This document shows, piece after piece, positions 1 through 10,142 of a DNA stretch of 64,000 nt. The translations under genes were made by a program, and so were the position numbers. The stretch's first letter is position 1. Each line of letters opens with the position of its first letter. Under the pieces are notes generated by a model. That model was not told the origin of the DNA. It was given only the letters and a program-made list of their open reading frames with translations, and made no database searches. Source of the DNA: Voacanga thouarsii (taxonomy: Eukaryota; Streptophyta; Magnoliopsida; Gentianales; Apocynaceae); contig JANUWF010002121.1 in the NCBI GenBank assembly GCA_026120185.1, forward strand, positions 743,501 through 807,500, given 5' to 3'.

Positions 1-33
<33 letters not shown>

Positions 34-34
34 G
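1..34. repeat. (ATA)n microsatellite
   Basis: Uninterrupted trinucleotide repeat at the window edge; it may continue beyond base 1. Confidence 0.95.
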
Positions 35-283
35 TCGTCAAAATAATGATATGTAAAATATAATATTTTATATATAAAAATATATTTCTTTTTACATATA
101 AAATTTAATATTTCTTTTCAAATATAATATAACACATACTACATAAAATATAGTATTTCTTGTAATATATTTTGTACAAAATATTTATGTTCATAAATAA
201 TGACTTCCTTGAAAATAAAAGAAAATAGTTTTATAAAATTCAAGAAAATTCTCAAAAGATCACAAAGATAGTAAATATATTCT
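35..283. other. AT-rich non-coding stretch
   Basis: AT-rich sequence with several near-repeats of a tataaaata-like motif. No gene, RNA or element terminus is visible. Confidence 0.5.
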
Positions 284-891
284 ATTTTGGGATGGCTCAG
301 GATGGGATGTTATATTGCACCTTATGCATAATCACTTTACCATCCATGCCAGTAGAAGGAAATTGGAGAAAGGTGATGTGGACCTTTGTACAACAAATGG
401 AGTAAAGGTTGTTGCACTTGCCGTGAGGACTTATCATCTACATCTGTCTTCTGGATTAATTCTAGAATTACAAAACTATTTTTATGTACCAGTTCTATGT
501 AAAAATATTATCTCAATTGCTTGTTTAGACTTACTTGGATTTCATTAAAATTTTAAGAATAAAAGTTGTTCTTTTTCAGTAAATGATATCTATTATGATA
601 CTGCAACTTTGATGAATGGTTTATATGTTCTAGAAATGGAAAATCTAGTTCTCAATATAAACAATAAAAGGCCAAAAAAGATAATACAAATCCCATCTTA
701 CTTATGACATTGTCGTTTAGGCAATGTAAATGGGAATCACATTTCTAAGTTACATAAGTGTAGTAACTTAGGCACATTTGATTTTGAATCATATGAGATT
801 TGTGAATCTTACTTACTAGAAAAAATGACTAAAACCTCTTTTTTTCTAATAAAGGGGAAAGGGCTAAGAAATCATTGGTCCACATACATGT
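284..891 (+). pseudogene. Copia pol fragment (protease to pre-integrase region)
   Basis: Reading along the plus strand, this matches the protease-proximal and GAG-pre-integrase part of the copia elements E1 (about 4800-5345) and B (about 21760-22300) in this window. The longest open piece is 315-548; it contains the shared segment with residues KGDVDLCTTNGVKVVALAV and ends in a stop at 546. Further on, the frame is broken several times. The last 18 bases of the homologous part (872-889) run in reverse complement relative to the other copies, and a complete LTR starts directly after, at 892. It is therefore either an older element into which E1 inserted or the left partner of a recombined tandem. 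It encodes nothing functional. Confidence 0.8.
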
Positions 892-2245
892 TGTTAGGAT
901 TGTACTCTAGAAACAATCATTTATACAATGTATTTTGTATATTAAATCAATAAAATGCATTCTTTATCTTTCAGTTTCTTTATTTCATATGTTTATGTGT
1001 ATAAAATTGTTAAATAAAGTCCCAAGTATAACACTATATTAAGAAAATCATAATAGAGATGATGATGTGAAGTTCCTACCACACTGAAATGTGTTTGTTC
1101 TTAAATTATCCCTAATCATAATATTAATGAGATAGAATATCATTAATACATTAAGATTAGCACGTGTTATACTTCTTGATTTGATCAAACGGTAGTTCTT
1201 GCATCTTTGGGTATTGTGATACTCAAAGTAAACACGTGGATGCTTGAAGTACATTGGATGACCTAGTTATGAGATAATCACATGGATAACTATTTAGTGA
1301 CAGTGATAGAATCTCATCATAGCAAATGTGCAAATATTTTTAGACTTGAGAACTCTAAGGTACTTTGTTTGTTAAACGTTGTACTTTGATTCCAATCTCT
1401 GGAGTCCTGACAAGATTGCCAATGGGATGGATATTAGGTACAACGTGAAATAAACGAAAGTAGTTGAGATGATCAATAAAGGATTCATCATTCCTTATAA
1501 TAGAAGCAAATATCTCACAGTTACTTGTAGGAATAATTACTTGAGAAATCCTTGGCCAAGGCAACTATGTGTTGGAAATAGTTCCAATTGATACACATGT
1601 TGAGAAATGAATTCTGGAACAAGTAAAATAATATTCGTGCCAGAATTAATTAATATTTTGGAGAGAGTTGGTACTAATTTCATACTCTAAATTGAATGAG
1701 ATATTGTATGGTGAAAAGGAGTTTTTTGTACTAATGTTTTGCTATTGAAAAGGTTTGTATCAAGCTACTTGACTTTCTAGACTTTTGGGTGGTCATAATG
1801 CATTGTTAGATACCTCACATAATAGATTAATATAAATTTGTTAATTTGAGGATTAATAAATTTAATCCTCATTAGAATTAATAAATTAATTCTAATTACT
1901 AAGAATTATTAATTCTATAATGATTAAAATTAATTTATATTAGCTACCACTTGACTAAAAAAAACCTAATGGGTCACACACAATAAAGGATAAAGTACTT
2001 GAGATGTTATTAGATAACATTACGGGATTAGTTATGAAAAGAAGAAGTTGTAGTGGTCGAATTATAATTAACTATAATTCATAGGCCATGTTGTAATTAA
2101 AAGAATTCCAATTAGAATTACAACATATTGGATTCCAATTCTTGTAGGATTTGGTTTCCCATTCACAAGCATATATACATATATATATATATACACATAT
2201 ATGTATATATATATACATATATATATGTATATATATATACATATA

Positions 2246-2290
<45 letters not shown>

Positions 2291-2675
2291 TGCGCACGGT
2301 TGTGATCAAAAGTCATGAGAAACTAAAACCGAAAATTGGAAAAAGGAAAATCGGTTTTCTTTTGTTCTTCTTCTTTTAACCAACCCAAGTTATCATTTGA
2401 ATTTCGCCAGCACAAAATTCTGTTGTTCTTGAGTACTCTGTGTGAGGATTAATATTAGAGAAATTTCTATCCTTGAAATTTAGTAGTTCGTGTTTGAAAA
2501 ATCTTTCGAAAGGGTTCTACGCTCGAGGAATAATTTTAAAAGTTATGTTTTCGAGATAACGAATTTTTCTTTCCTTCTCCTAACCTGTTTAATTACATAC
2601 GAGTGATCCTTTGAGTGGATTTCATTTTATTTTTTCGCTGTGCATAAACTGATTTTGTTTGATCGAAATTTAACT
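892..2675 (+). repeat. E1 5' LTR
   Basis: Begins TGTTAGGATT and ends just before the primer-binding site. It matches 7716-9447 over its full length and is related to the LTRs of elements A and B. The 3' terminal CA seen in B (18778-18779) is CT here. It carries a TA-rich microsatellite that is CA/CG-rich in the 3' LTR. Confidence 0.9.
2170..2290. repeat. (TA)n/(TATATACA)n compound microsatellite in LTR
   Basis: About 120 bp of TA with interspersed ACATA units, near the start of the R/U5 side of the LTR. It produces long meaningless Tyr-Ile open frames on both strands. Confidence 0.95.
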
Positions 2676-2676
2676 G

Positions 2677-2690
2677 TGGTATCAGAGCCA
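2677..2690 (+). promoter_or_regulatory. E1 primer-binding site (tRNA-iMet)
   Basis: TGGTATCAGAGCCA lies one base after the 5' LTR. It is complementary to the 3' end of plant initiator tRNA-Met, the usual minus-strand primer of copia elements. Confidence 0.92.
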
Positions 2691-2834
2691 TCTTGTATGT
2701 ATTTTATGGGTTTTATGTGCATTATGAAATTGTTTCATATATTTTCAATGATTTTGAAATTGTTTCAAAATATATTTGGGTCCGCGAAAATTATTTCATG
2801 AAAATTTTAATTTTGGAACATATCATTTTTGTGG

Positions 2835-2882
<48 letters not shown>

Positions 2883-2960
2883 GTTATTGTTATTATTATT
2901 AATTTTTAGAAACAAATTCCAAATATTTCATAAATCCTTTTACTGAAATCAATTTCAGTA

Positions 2961-3020
<60 letters not shown>

Positions 3021-3495
3021 CAATAGGAATTAGGAAATTGTTTTCATCCATATATATATATATATGTTTTTTTTAAGTTGTTAAGGAAACAACCGAAAAA
3101 ATAATTTTTCCGGCCGTATTGCTTCTGAATTAGAAAAGAAGTAGCCGGAAAAACAATAGGAAATTGTTTCCTATTATTGTGCGAAATTGTTTCGTCTTTG
3201 ATTGAATTGGAAATTGTCTCCAATTGTGAGTGCATGCACTTTGTATTGTTTCCAATTGATTGGCAGCATGTCCAATTTCTATAATTTGATAAGGAAACGA
3301 CATGTATTCGAATTGGAAACAATTAAACAATTGGAAATTATTTCCAATTGGTGGATACGAATTCCATTCCAATTCTAAATTGACTAATGGACTTGATTAA
3401 TTTACAAGCATTTCATGGACTTAATTAATTGCCATGGCTCGGCTGGAATTGTTCCAACCTAGACATCCCATGGCATCCATATTTCCGAAGAAGCT

Positions 3496-3542
<47 letters not shown>

Positions 3543-3874
3543 TAGAGGCTAAGTTGGGGTAGCAATAAGTGCTTTAAGATTAAAAGATGTTAATCACCTA
3601 ACGATTTAGTAGTTATATTTTATATAATTGGTATCGGATACTTACCATTAAACTTAAGAATGGTTTGTTAGGCATACCTAAGATCATTCTTAAAGAATTT
3701 GGATATCGAACACTAGGAAAGCTTCTAACGGGCTTTCTCAAGTCAACAGTGAGGGCTATTAATTTGAAAAAATAGTGGGTTAAATACACATTTTATTAAA
3801 GAACTAATTAAATACATTTCATGTGCATATACATAGTCTGATATCTCTTATCTTTCATCTAGGTCATTTGCATC
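2691..3874 (+). other. E1 untranslated leader with microsatellites
   Basis: No coding sequence. It holds (TTA)n at about 2838-2890, (ATA)n at about 2963-3019, short (TA)n at 3049-3066 and (TA)n at about 3498-3536. Between 3100 and 3380 a motif of the form ttggaaacaatt / aattgtttcc recurs in both orientations, so this part of an RNA could fold on itself. The segment 3540-3870 is closely matched in the leader of element B (about 20500-20830). Confidence 0.8.
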
Positions 3875-4700
3875 ATGACAACAAATTTGAATTTATGTAG
3901 CATTTTGGAAACAAACAAGCTCAACAAATCAAACTTCTTGGATTGGTATAGAAATTTGAGAATCGTTCTCAAATCAGAAAGGTTGTTCTACTTGTTAGAT
4001 GCTCAAATTCCACCAGCACCAGCTGATGATGCTCTTACTGAAGAGCATGAAGTCCATAAGAAGCATAAAAAGGACAGTGACACAGCATCTTGTATCATGC
4101 TAGCATCAATAACCACTGAGTTTCAAAAACAGCCTAAGCATATAGATGCACATACTATTATCTTCCATCTAAGAAAGCTTTTTGATAAGCAAAGATGGAG
4201 AGATATGATATCTCTAAATAGTTATTCCATTCTAAGATGGTAGAAGGCACTTCAGTGGCCACTCATGGACTTAAGATGCTGGGTTTATTGAGAACCTTGG
4301 ATCATTTGGGTTCACTATGGATCACGAGTTAAGTATAGACTTAATTCTTCAATTTTTGTTAGTTAGTTTTTTATAATTTGTGATAAACTACCAAAATGAA
4401 TAAGATTGAGACCACTATACCTGAGTTGATCAACCTTCTTAAGACTGTAGAGTCTTCAAAGAAGAAAAAAAAATAATGCACTTTTATTGGTTGATTCTTC
4501 TTCTAAGAAGAAAAATGTTTCTAAAAAAAAGAAGAAGAATCCAACTAAACCTAAAGGTGGTGTAAAGAAGAAGAAGAAAACTACTAAAGGCCCATGTCAC
4601 CATTGTGGGAAAATAGGCCATTAGAGGTGTAATTACAAAAGCTACTCAGAGACTACTAAAGAAAGAAGTAGAAAGAGAAGCTTGCAAGCACTTCTAATTG
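3875..4700 (+). pseudogene. gag: E1 gag (capsid/nucleocapsid), broken
   Basis: Copia Gag forms the cytoplasmic particle that packages element RNA. The start ATG at 3875 is followed by MTTNLNLCSILETNKLNKSN, a run shared with elements A and B, and stays open to 4243, where a small indel shifts the frame. The CCHC zinc knuckle is at about 4595-4636: CHHC and H are present, the Trp after H is a stop (4622), and the final Cys is Tyr. The changes relative to B are transitions of G:C to A:T, as expected for decay of methylated DNA. The region between 4440 and 4560 is lysine-rich. It is non-functional. Confidence 0.85.
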
Positions 4701-5300
4701 CACTCCTGGTATGTTTATGATTGAGATCAATACTACCTTTAATAATGAGATATGAGTATTGGATATTGGATGTGGATTACATTTGTTGAATAACTTGTAG
4801 GGACTAAAGAGTAGTAGTAAATTGGAGAAAGGTGATGCCTTCATACAACAAATGGAGCAAAGGTTGCTGCACTTGCGGTGGGGACTTATCATCTACACCT
4901 GTCTTCTAGATTAATTCTAGAACTATAAAACTATTTGTATGTACTCGTTTTACTTAAAAATATTATCACACTTGCTTATTTACACTTGTTTAGATTTCAT
5001 TTAAATTTTAAGAATAAAAGTTGTTCTTTTTCATTAAATGATATCCATTATAGTACTGCAAATTTGATTAATGGTTTATATGTTCTCGAAATGAAAAATT
5101 AAGTTCTCAATATAAACAATAAAAGGCTAAGAAAAGATAACACAAACCCATCTTACTTATGACATTATCGTTTAGGCCATGTAAATGAGAATCGCATCTC
5201 TAAGTTATATAAGTGTGGTGACTTAGACTTATTTGATTTTGAATTATATGAGACTTGTGAATCTTGCTTACTAGAAAAAATGACTAAAACCTCTTTTTCT
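4701..5300 (+). pseudogene. E1 protease and GAG-pre-integrase domain, broken
   Basis: The aspartic protease motif reads VLDIGCGLHL, with the catalytic Asp at 4762-4764; the residue after it is Ile where element A has Thr. The protease normally cleaves the Gag-Pol polyprotein. Downstream, a readable stretch (about 5159-5300) carries YRLGHVNENRISKLYKCGD and CESCL, the His/Cys pattern of the GAG-pre-integrase zinc-binding domain, but a Trp codon just before it has become TGA. Several frameshifts lie between the two parts. Confidence 0.8.
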
Positions 5301-6290
5301 AGTAAAGAGGAAAAGGCTAAGCAATTATTGGAACTAATACATACTGATGTATGTGGACCAATGACATTACAAGCAAGAGGGGGTTATCAATACTTCATTA
5401 CTTTCATTGATGATTATTCTCGATTTGGGTATTTGTATTTAATGAAATACAAATCTAAAGCCTTTGACAAGTTCAAAGAATTCAGAAATAAAGTAGAGAA
5501 ACAACTTGGTAAGAGTATTAAAACTCTAAGATCCGATTGAGGAAGTGAATACTTAAGTCAAGAGTTTCTAAGTTATCTTAGAGATAATAGGATATTATCT
5601 TAATGGACTCCACCACATACACCTCAGCATAATGGTGTATCTGAAAGAAGGAATCGAACTTTATTAGATATGGTTCGATCCATGATGGCTTTTGTTGATC
5701 TATCAAAATCGTTTTGGGAATATGCATTGGAAAATGTTATTTATATGTTAAATAAAGTTCCATAAAAAACGGTTGGCACTACCCCCATTTAAGTTATTTT
5801 GTGGTAAAAGACTAAAGCTAACCCACATGAGAATTTAGAGATGTCCTACTTATGTAAAGAGGACAAAGTCAAACATATTAGAAAATATGTCTGACAAGTG
5901 TTTGTTTGTTGGATATCTAAAAGAATATCATGGTTATTATTTCTATCTTTGTATTAAAAACAAAGTGTTTATTTTAAAGCATGCTGTTTTTCCAGAAAAG
6001 GAATTTGTGCTTAAGGGAGATAGTGGGAGAAAAATTGAATTTAGTAAAGTTCAAGAAGCACAAACAAATAATCAACCATTTGACCTCGAATATAATGACG
6101 AAAAAGATGAACCATCTAATACACAAGAACTTTTCCGGTCAAGTAGGATACGTATAACATTTGAGAGATATGGATTTCTCATCATTAACCATAATGGCGT
6201 ATCACTTATAGAAGAAGATGAGCCTACCACTTAGAAGAAGCTCTGAATGGTTCAGAATCTGATAAATGACTTGAAGGCATGAAGTTAGAA
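5301..6290 (+). pseudogene. E1 integrase core and C-terminal linker, broken
   Basis: Integrase inserts element DNA into the genome. The rve core is recognisable: first Asp in HTDVCGPM (codon 5346-5348), second Asp at 5535-5537, Glu in SERRN at 5643-5645, which gives the DD35E spacing of retroelement integrases. Stop codons sit within the core at 5538 (TGA) and 5601 (TAA). A second open piece at 5887-6234 contains CLFVGYLKEYHGYYFY and HAVFPEKEF, the conserved copia segment between integrase and reverse transcriptase. Confidence 0.88.
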
Positions 6291-7020
6291 ATGGATTATA
6301 TGTATTGCAACCAAATTTGGACTTTGGTTGATCTACCTGAAAAAATAAAACCTATAGGATACAAATGGATTTTTAAGAAGAAAACCGACATGAATGGTGA
6401 AGTGATTACCTATAAGGCACGATTGGTAGCAAAAGGTTACTGTAAAAAATAATATATAGACTATGACGAAACTTTTTCACCAGTAGCAATGCTAAAATTT
6501 ATTACGATACTCCTAACACTTACTGCTCATTATGGTTATGAGATTTAGCAAATGGATGTGAAAACAACTTTCTTTAATGGAAATCTGATGGAGGAAGTGT
6601 ACATGAAACACCTGGAGGGTTTCACATCCAAGGATTACACTGAAGTGTGTAAGCTGCAAATGTCCATTTATGGAATAAAGCAAGGTTCTAGGAGTTGGAA
6701 CATCTGTTTTGTTTGAAACTGTTGATGAAACAATTAAAGAATTCAGTTTCAAACAAAACATGGATGAATGTTGTGTATACAAGAAGGTTAGTGGGAGTGC
6801 AATTATTTTTCTATTACTATATGTAAATGACATATTACTAATAGAAATGATGTCTCTATTCTATAATCAGTCAAGATTCGGTTATCCAAGAAATTCTCTA
6901 TGAAAGACCTTGGAGATGCAACCTATATTTTGGGAATAAAGATCTATAGAGATAAATAAAAAAAGCTGCTTGGCTTTTCATCTTGTGTCTTAGGACACAT
7001 AGATTTTGAAAGGTTTAGAT
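6291..7020 (+). pseudogene. E1 reverse transcriptase, broken
   Basis: Copia RT motifs are legible in pieces: GYKWIFKKK, YKARLVAKGY, DYDETFSPVA, a Q-MDVKT-FFNG block, EEVYM and SIYGIKQ. The catalytic box is YVND (6820-6831) instead of YVDD, so one metal-binding Asp is lost. Two small reverse-complement rearrangements lie here (6705-6721 and 6982-7016), and about 100 bp present in element B (about 23920-24025) is missing around 6960-6982. There are stops at several places. It is dead. Confidence 0.85.
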
Positions 7021-7687
7021 ACCATATGCTTCGGCAATTACTTCTATCATGTATGCTATGATATACACTAGACCCGATGCATCTTGTGTTATTAGTTTGA
7101 CGAGTAGATACCATTCAGACCTTGGAGCTAGTCATTGGGTGAATTTCAAGAATATCCTTAAGTACTTAAGAAAAACTAAGGATGTGTTCTTGGTATATAG
7201 AAATGGTGACTTATAAGTTAGAGTGTATACTGATGCCAGTTTCCAATCTGATAAGGATGATTACAAATTTTAATCAGGATATGTGCCCACTTTTGTAGGT
7301 AGGACAGTTAATTGGAAAAGTTCTAAATAAGAAACAACTGCCGACTCAAGCACTGAAGTTAAGTAAATAGCAGCTTTCGAAGCAGCAAAGGAGGCGGTCT
7401 GGATTAAGAAGTTTATTACAGAACTATGTGTGGTACCTAGCATTGTTGATCCAATACCCTTGTATTGTGATAATAATGGAGCAATTGCACAAGTAAAGGA
7501 ACCACGGTCTCATCAGCGATCTAAATATGTACTTAGGCACTCTCACTTGATTCAAGAAATCATTGATAGAAAAGATATAAAGATAAAGAGAGTTTCCATT
7601 GATCAGAACATAGCTAATCCATTTACAAATGCATTATCAAAGAGAAACATGATAGTTATGTTCAATCATTTGGTATTAGATATATGA
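7021..7687 (+). pseudogene. E1 RNase H domain, broken
   Basis: RNase H removes the RNA strand after reverse transcription. Readable parts are VYTDASFQSDKDD (about 7225-7265), TADSSTEVK and AAFEAAKEAVWIKKF (about 7340-7410) and an open frame from 7430 to the stop at 7685, with PLYCDNNGAIAQ and HLIQEIIDRKDI. Stop codons replace residues at about 7215, 7272, 7329 and 7364. The C-terminus ends a few bases before the polypurine tract, as usual in copia elements. Confidence 0.85.
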
Positions 7688-7700
7688 ATGATTAGGTCTA

Positions 7701-7714
7701 GTGCAAGTGGGAGA
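7701..7714 (+). promoter_or_regulatory. E1 polypurine tract
   Basis: gtgcaagtgggaga directly before the 3' LTR; this purine run primes plus-strand DNA synthesis in LTR retrotransposons. Confidence 0.85.
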
Positions 7715-7715
7715 T

Positions 7716-9019
7716 TGTTAGGATTGTGCCCTAGAAGCAATCATTTATACAATATATTTTGCACATTAATTCAATAAAAAGCATTATTTATCTTTTAATT
7801 TTTTATTTCATATATTTATGTATATAAAACTATTAGAGAAAATCACAAGTATAACACTATATAAAGGAAATCATGATAGAGATCATGATGTGAGGTTCCT
7901 ACTACATTGGAATGTGTTTGTTCTTACATTTTTCCTAGTCATAGTATTAATGAGATGGGACATTATAAATACATTAAGATTAGCACATGTTATACTTTTT
8001 TATTTGATCAAGTGGTAGTTCTCACATCCATGAGTATTGTAATACTCAAAGTTAACATGTGGATACTTGTTACTTGAACAAGTACATTTGATGACCTAGT
8101 TACGAGATAATCACATGGACAACTATTTAGTATCAGTAATAGAATCTCATCATTGAAAATGTGCAAGTATCCTTAGACTTGAGATCTCCAAGGTAATTTG
8201 TTTGTTAAGTATTGTACTTTGTTTCCAATCTTTGGAGTCCTAATAAGACTACCTATGGAATTGATATTGAGTATAACATGAAGTAAATGAAAGTACTTAG
8301 GAGGGTCAATAAAGGATTTACCACTTCTAATAGTAGGAGAGAATAACTGATGGCTACTTGTAGGAATCATTACTCGAGAAGTCCTTGGCCAAGGCTACTA
8401 TGTGTTGAAAATAGTTCCTATTGATACACATGTCAAGAAATGGATTTCGGAATAAGTAGTATAATAATCAGGCTAGAATTACTTAATATTCTAGAGAGAG
8501 TTGGCACTAATTTCATACTCTAAACTGAATGAGATATTGTATGGTGAAAGGCGTTTTTTGTACTGACGTTTTGCTATTGAAAAGGTTTATGTCAAGCCAT
8601 TTAACTTTCTGGACTTTTAGGTGGTTATGATATATTGTTAGATACTACTCATGATCTGCTTAATATGGATTTGTTAATTAGAGGATTAATAAATTTAATC
8701 TTAATTAAAATTAATAAATTAATTCTAATTATTAAGGATTATTAATTCTATAATGAGTAGAATTAATTCATATTAGCTACCAATTGACTAGAAAAATCTA
8801 ATGTGTCACACACAATAAAGGATAAAATACTCAATATGTTATTAGATAATATTATGGGGTTAGTTATGAAAGAAGAAGTTGTAGTAGTCAAACTATAATT
8901 AACTATAATTCATAGGCCATGTTGTAATTTGAAAATTTTCAATTCTAATTAGAACATACAGGATTCCAATTCTTGTAGGATTTAGTTTTCAATTCACAAG
9001 CGCGCACGCGCACACACGC

Positions 9020-9062
<43 letters not shown>

Positions 9063-9447
9063 TGCTGCACATGGTTGTGATGAAAAGTCGTGAGAACCAA
9101 AAATCGAAAATTTGAAAAAGGAAAATTGGTTTTCTTTTGTTCTTATTCTTTTAGCCAACCCAAGCTATCTTTGGCATTTTGCTAGCATAAAATTCAGTTG
9201 TTCTTGAGTTCTCCTTGTATAGATCAATATTAGAGAAATTCCTATCCTTAGAATTTAGTGGTTCGTGCTTGGAAAATCCTTTGGAAGGGTTCCGCGCTCG
9301 ATGAATAATTTTAAAAGCTACGTTTTCGAAGTAATGAATTTTTTTTCCTCTCCTAACCCGTTTAATTACATAGAGTGATCATTTCATTGGATTTCGTTTT
9401 ATTTTTCCGCTGCGCATAAACTGGTTTTGCATGATCGAAATCCAATA
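7716..9447 (+). repeat. E1 3' LTR
   Basis: Starts TGTTAGGATTGTGCCCTAG and ends with the same segment as the 5' LTR (gatcgaaatccaata). It shows many substitutions and small indels against 892-2675, so the insertion is old. Confidence 0.9.
8999..9063. repeat. (CA)n/(CG)n microsatellite in LTR
   Basis: Alternating CA and CG units at the position where the 5' LTR has TA units (2170-2290). Confidence 0.95.
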
Positions 9448-10142
9448 GAGCTGACACTTGATGTATTGGATGAGGCGGCATTGGCTTTCCTACAAAAAGC
9501 TGAACTAATGTTTTTTTATCCATCCTTGGAATGAACTGGAGAACAATTGTGTCCCTTGAGTGATAAGACCGGTCTATTTGAAAAAGAAAATCCCTAAAGA
9601 AAAAAAAGAGAGACCTTAAGGAACATTTAAACAATGTGATGAGTGAAACTTTTGGTTTTACTTCATTCTCTAATTCTAATTTCTCTTTATCATATAATTT
9701 TGTAGGTACTTCTCGCTTTGTGGAGCTAAATGATGCAATTGATGATGTGTTGAGTTTGACATGCCTCAAGGAGTTAGATCTTTCATTACTACATCCTACG
9801 AAGTACTTAGAGGATGTTGACAAATCTATCTTTCATCCCATTCAAAGGGAGATAACTTAGTTTTTGTAGACCATACATTGTAAAGTAAGTATTTCTTGAT
9901 CTCATCTTTAGGTGCTACATTAATAGGTCTACAGGGTAAGCTTCATTGTGATAATTTTTTGAAAGGTTAATAAGTGATTTTCATGGTGATGTATTCTTTA
10001 GACACCATGTGAATTCCGTTGTTCAAAACATGATTTGTGCGCATAAAGAAGTGAAAGGGCATGGGGTTCATAGGTTTAATGTTATGGACCAAAAGTATTT
10101 TCACAAACCTTACCCTTTTCAAAAACCTTCTTTCTCTCTATC
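9448..10142 (+). other. Unassigned sequence with small ORF
   Basis: This stretch follows the E1 3' LTR and belongs to the DNA interrupted by the solo LTR at 10143. A short frame at 9636-9860 (74 codons) and an overlapping one on the other strand show no motif I recognise. It may be a remnant of another retroelement. I see no start context, splice sites or family signature that would support a gene. Confidence 0.3.

Larger units (their letters stand above)
892..9447 (+). mobile_element. Copia LTR retrotransposon E1 (Angela-like), degenerate
   Basis: Two LTRs (892-2675 and 7716-9447) flank a tRNA-Met primer-binding site, leader, gag, protease, integrase, reverse transcriptase, RNase H and a polypurine tract, in the Ty1/copia order. 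The LTR start TGTTAGGATTGTGCCCTAGAAG and LTR length near 1.75 kb resemble the Angela/BARE-1 lineage; that assignment is inference. Stops and frameshifts in every domain make it non-autonomous. No target-site duplication is found: the bases before 892 (catgt) and after 9447 (gagct) differ, which suggests recombination or a tandem arrangement with the fragment on the left. Confidence 0.9.

Noticed and set aside
2068..2379. Open frames on both strands rich in Tyr and Ile
   Set aside because: Translation of the TA microsatellite in an LTR; no coding signal.
9362..9823. 153-codon minus-strand frame
   Set aside because: Overlaps the end of the E1 LTR and an opposite small frame; no recognisable domain.
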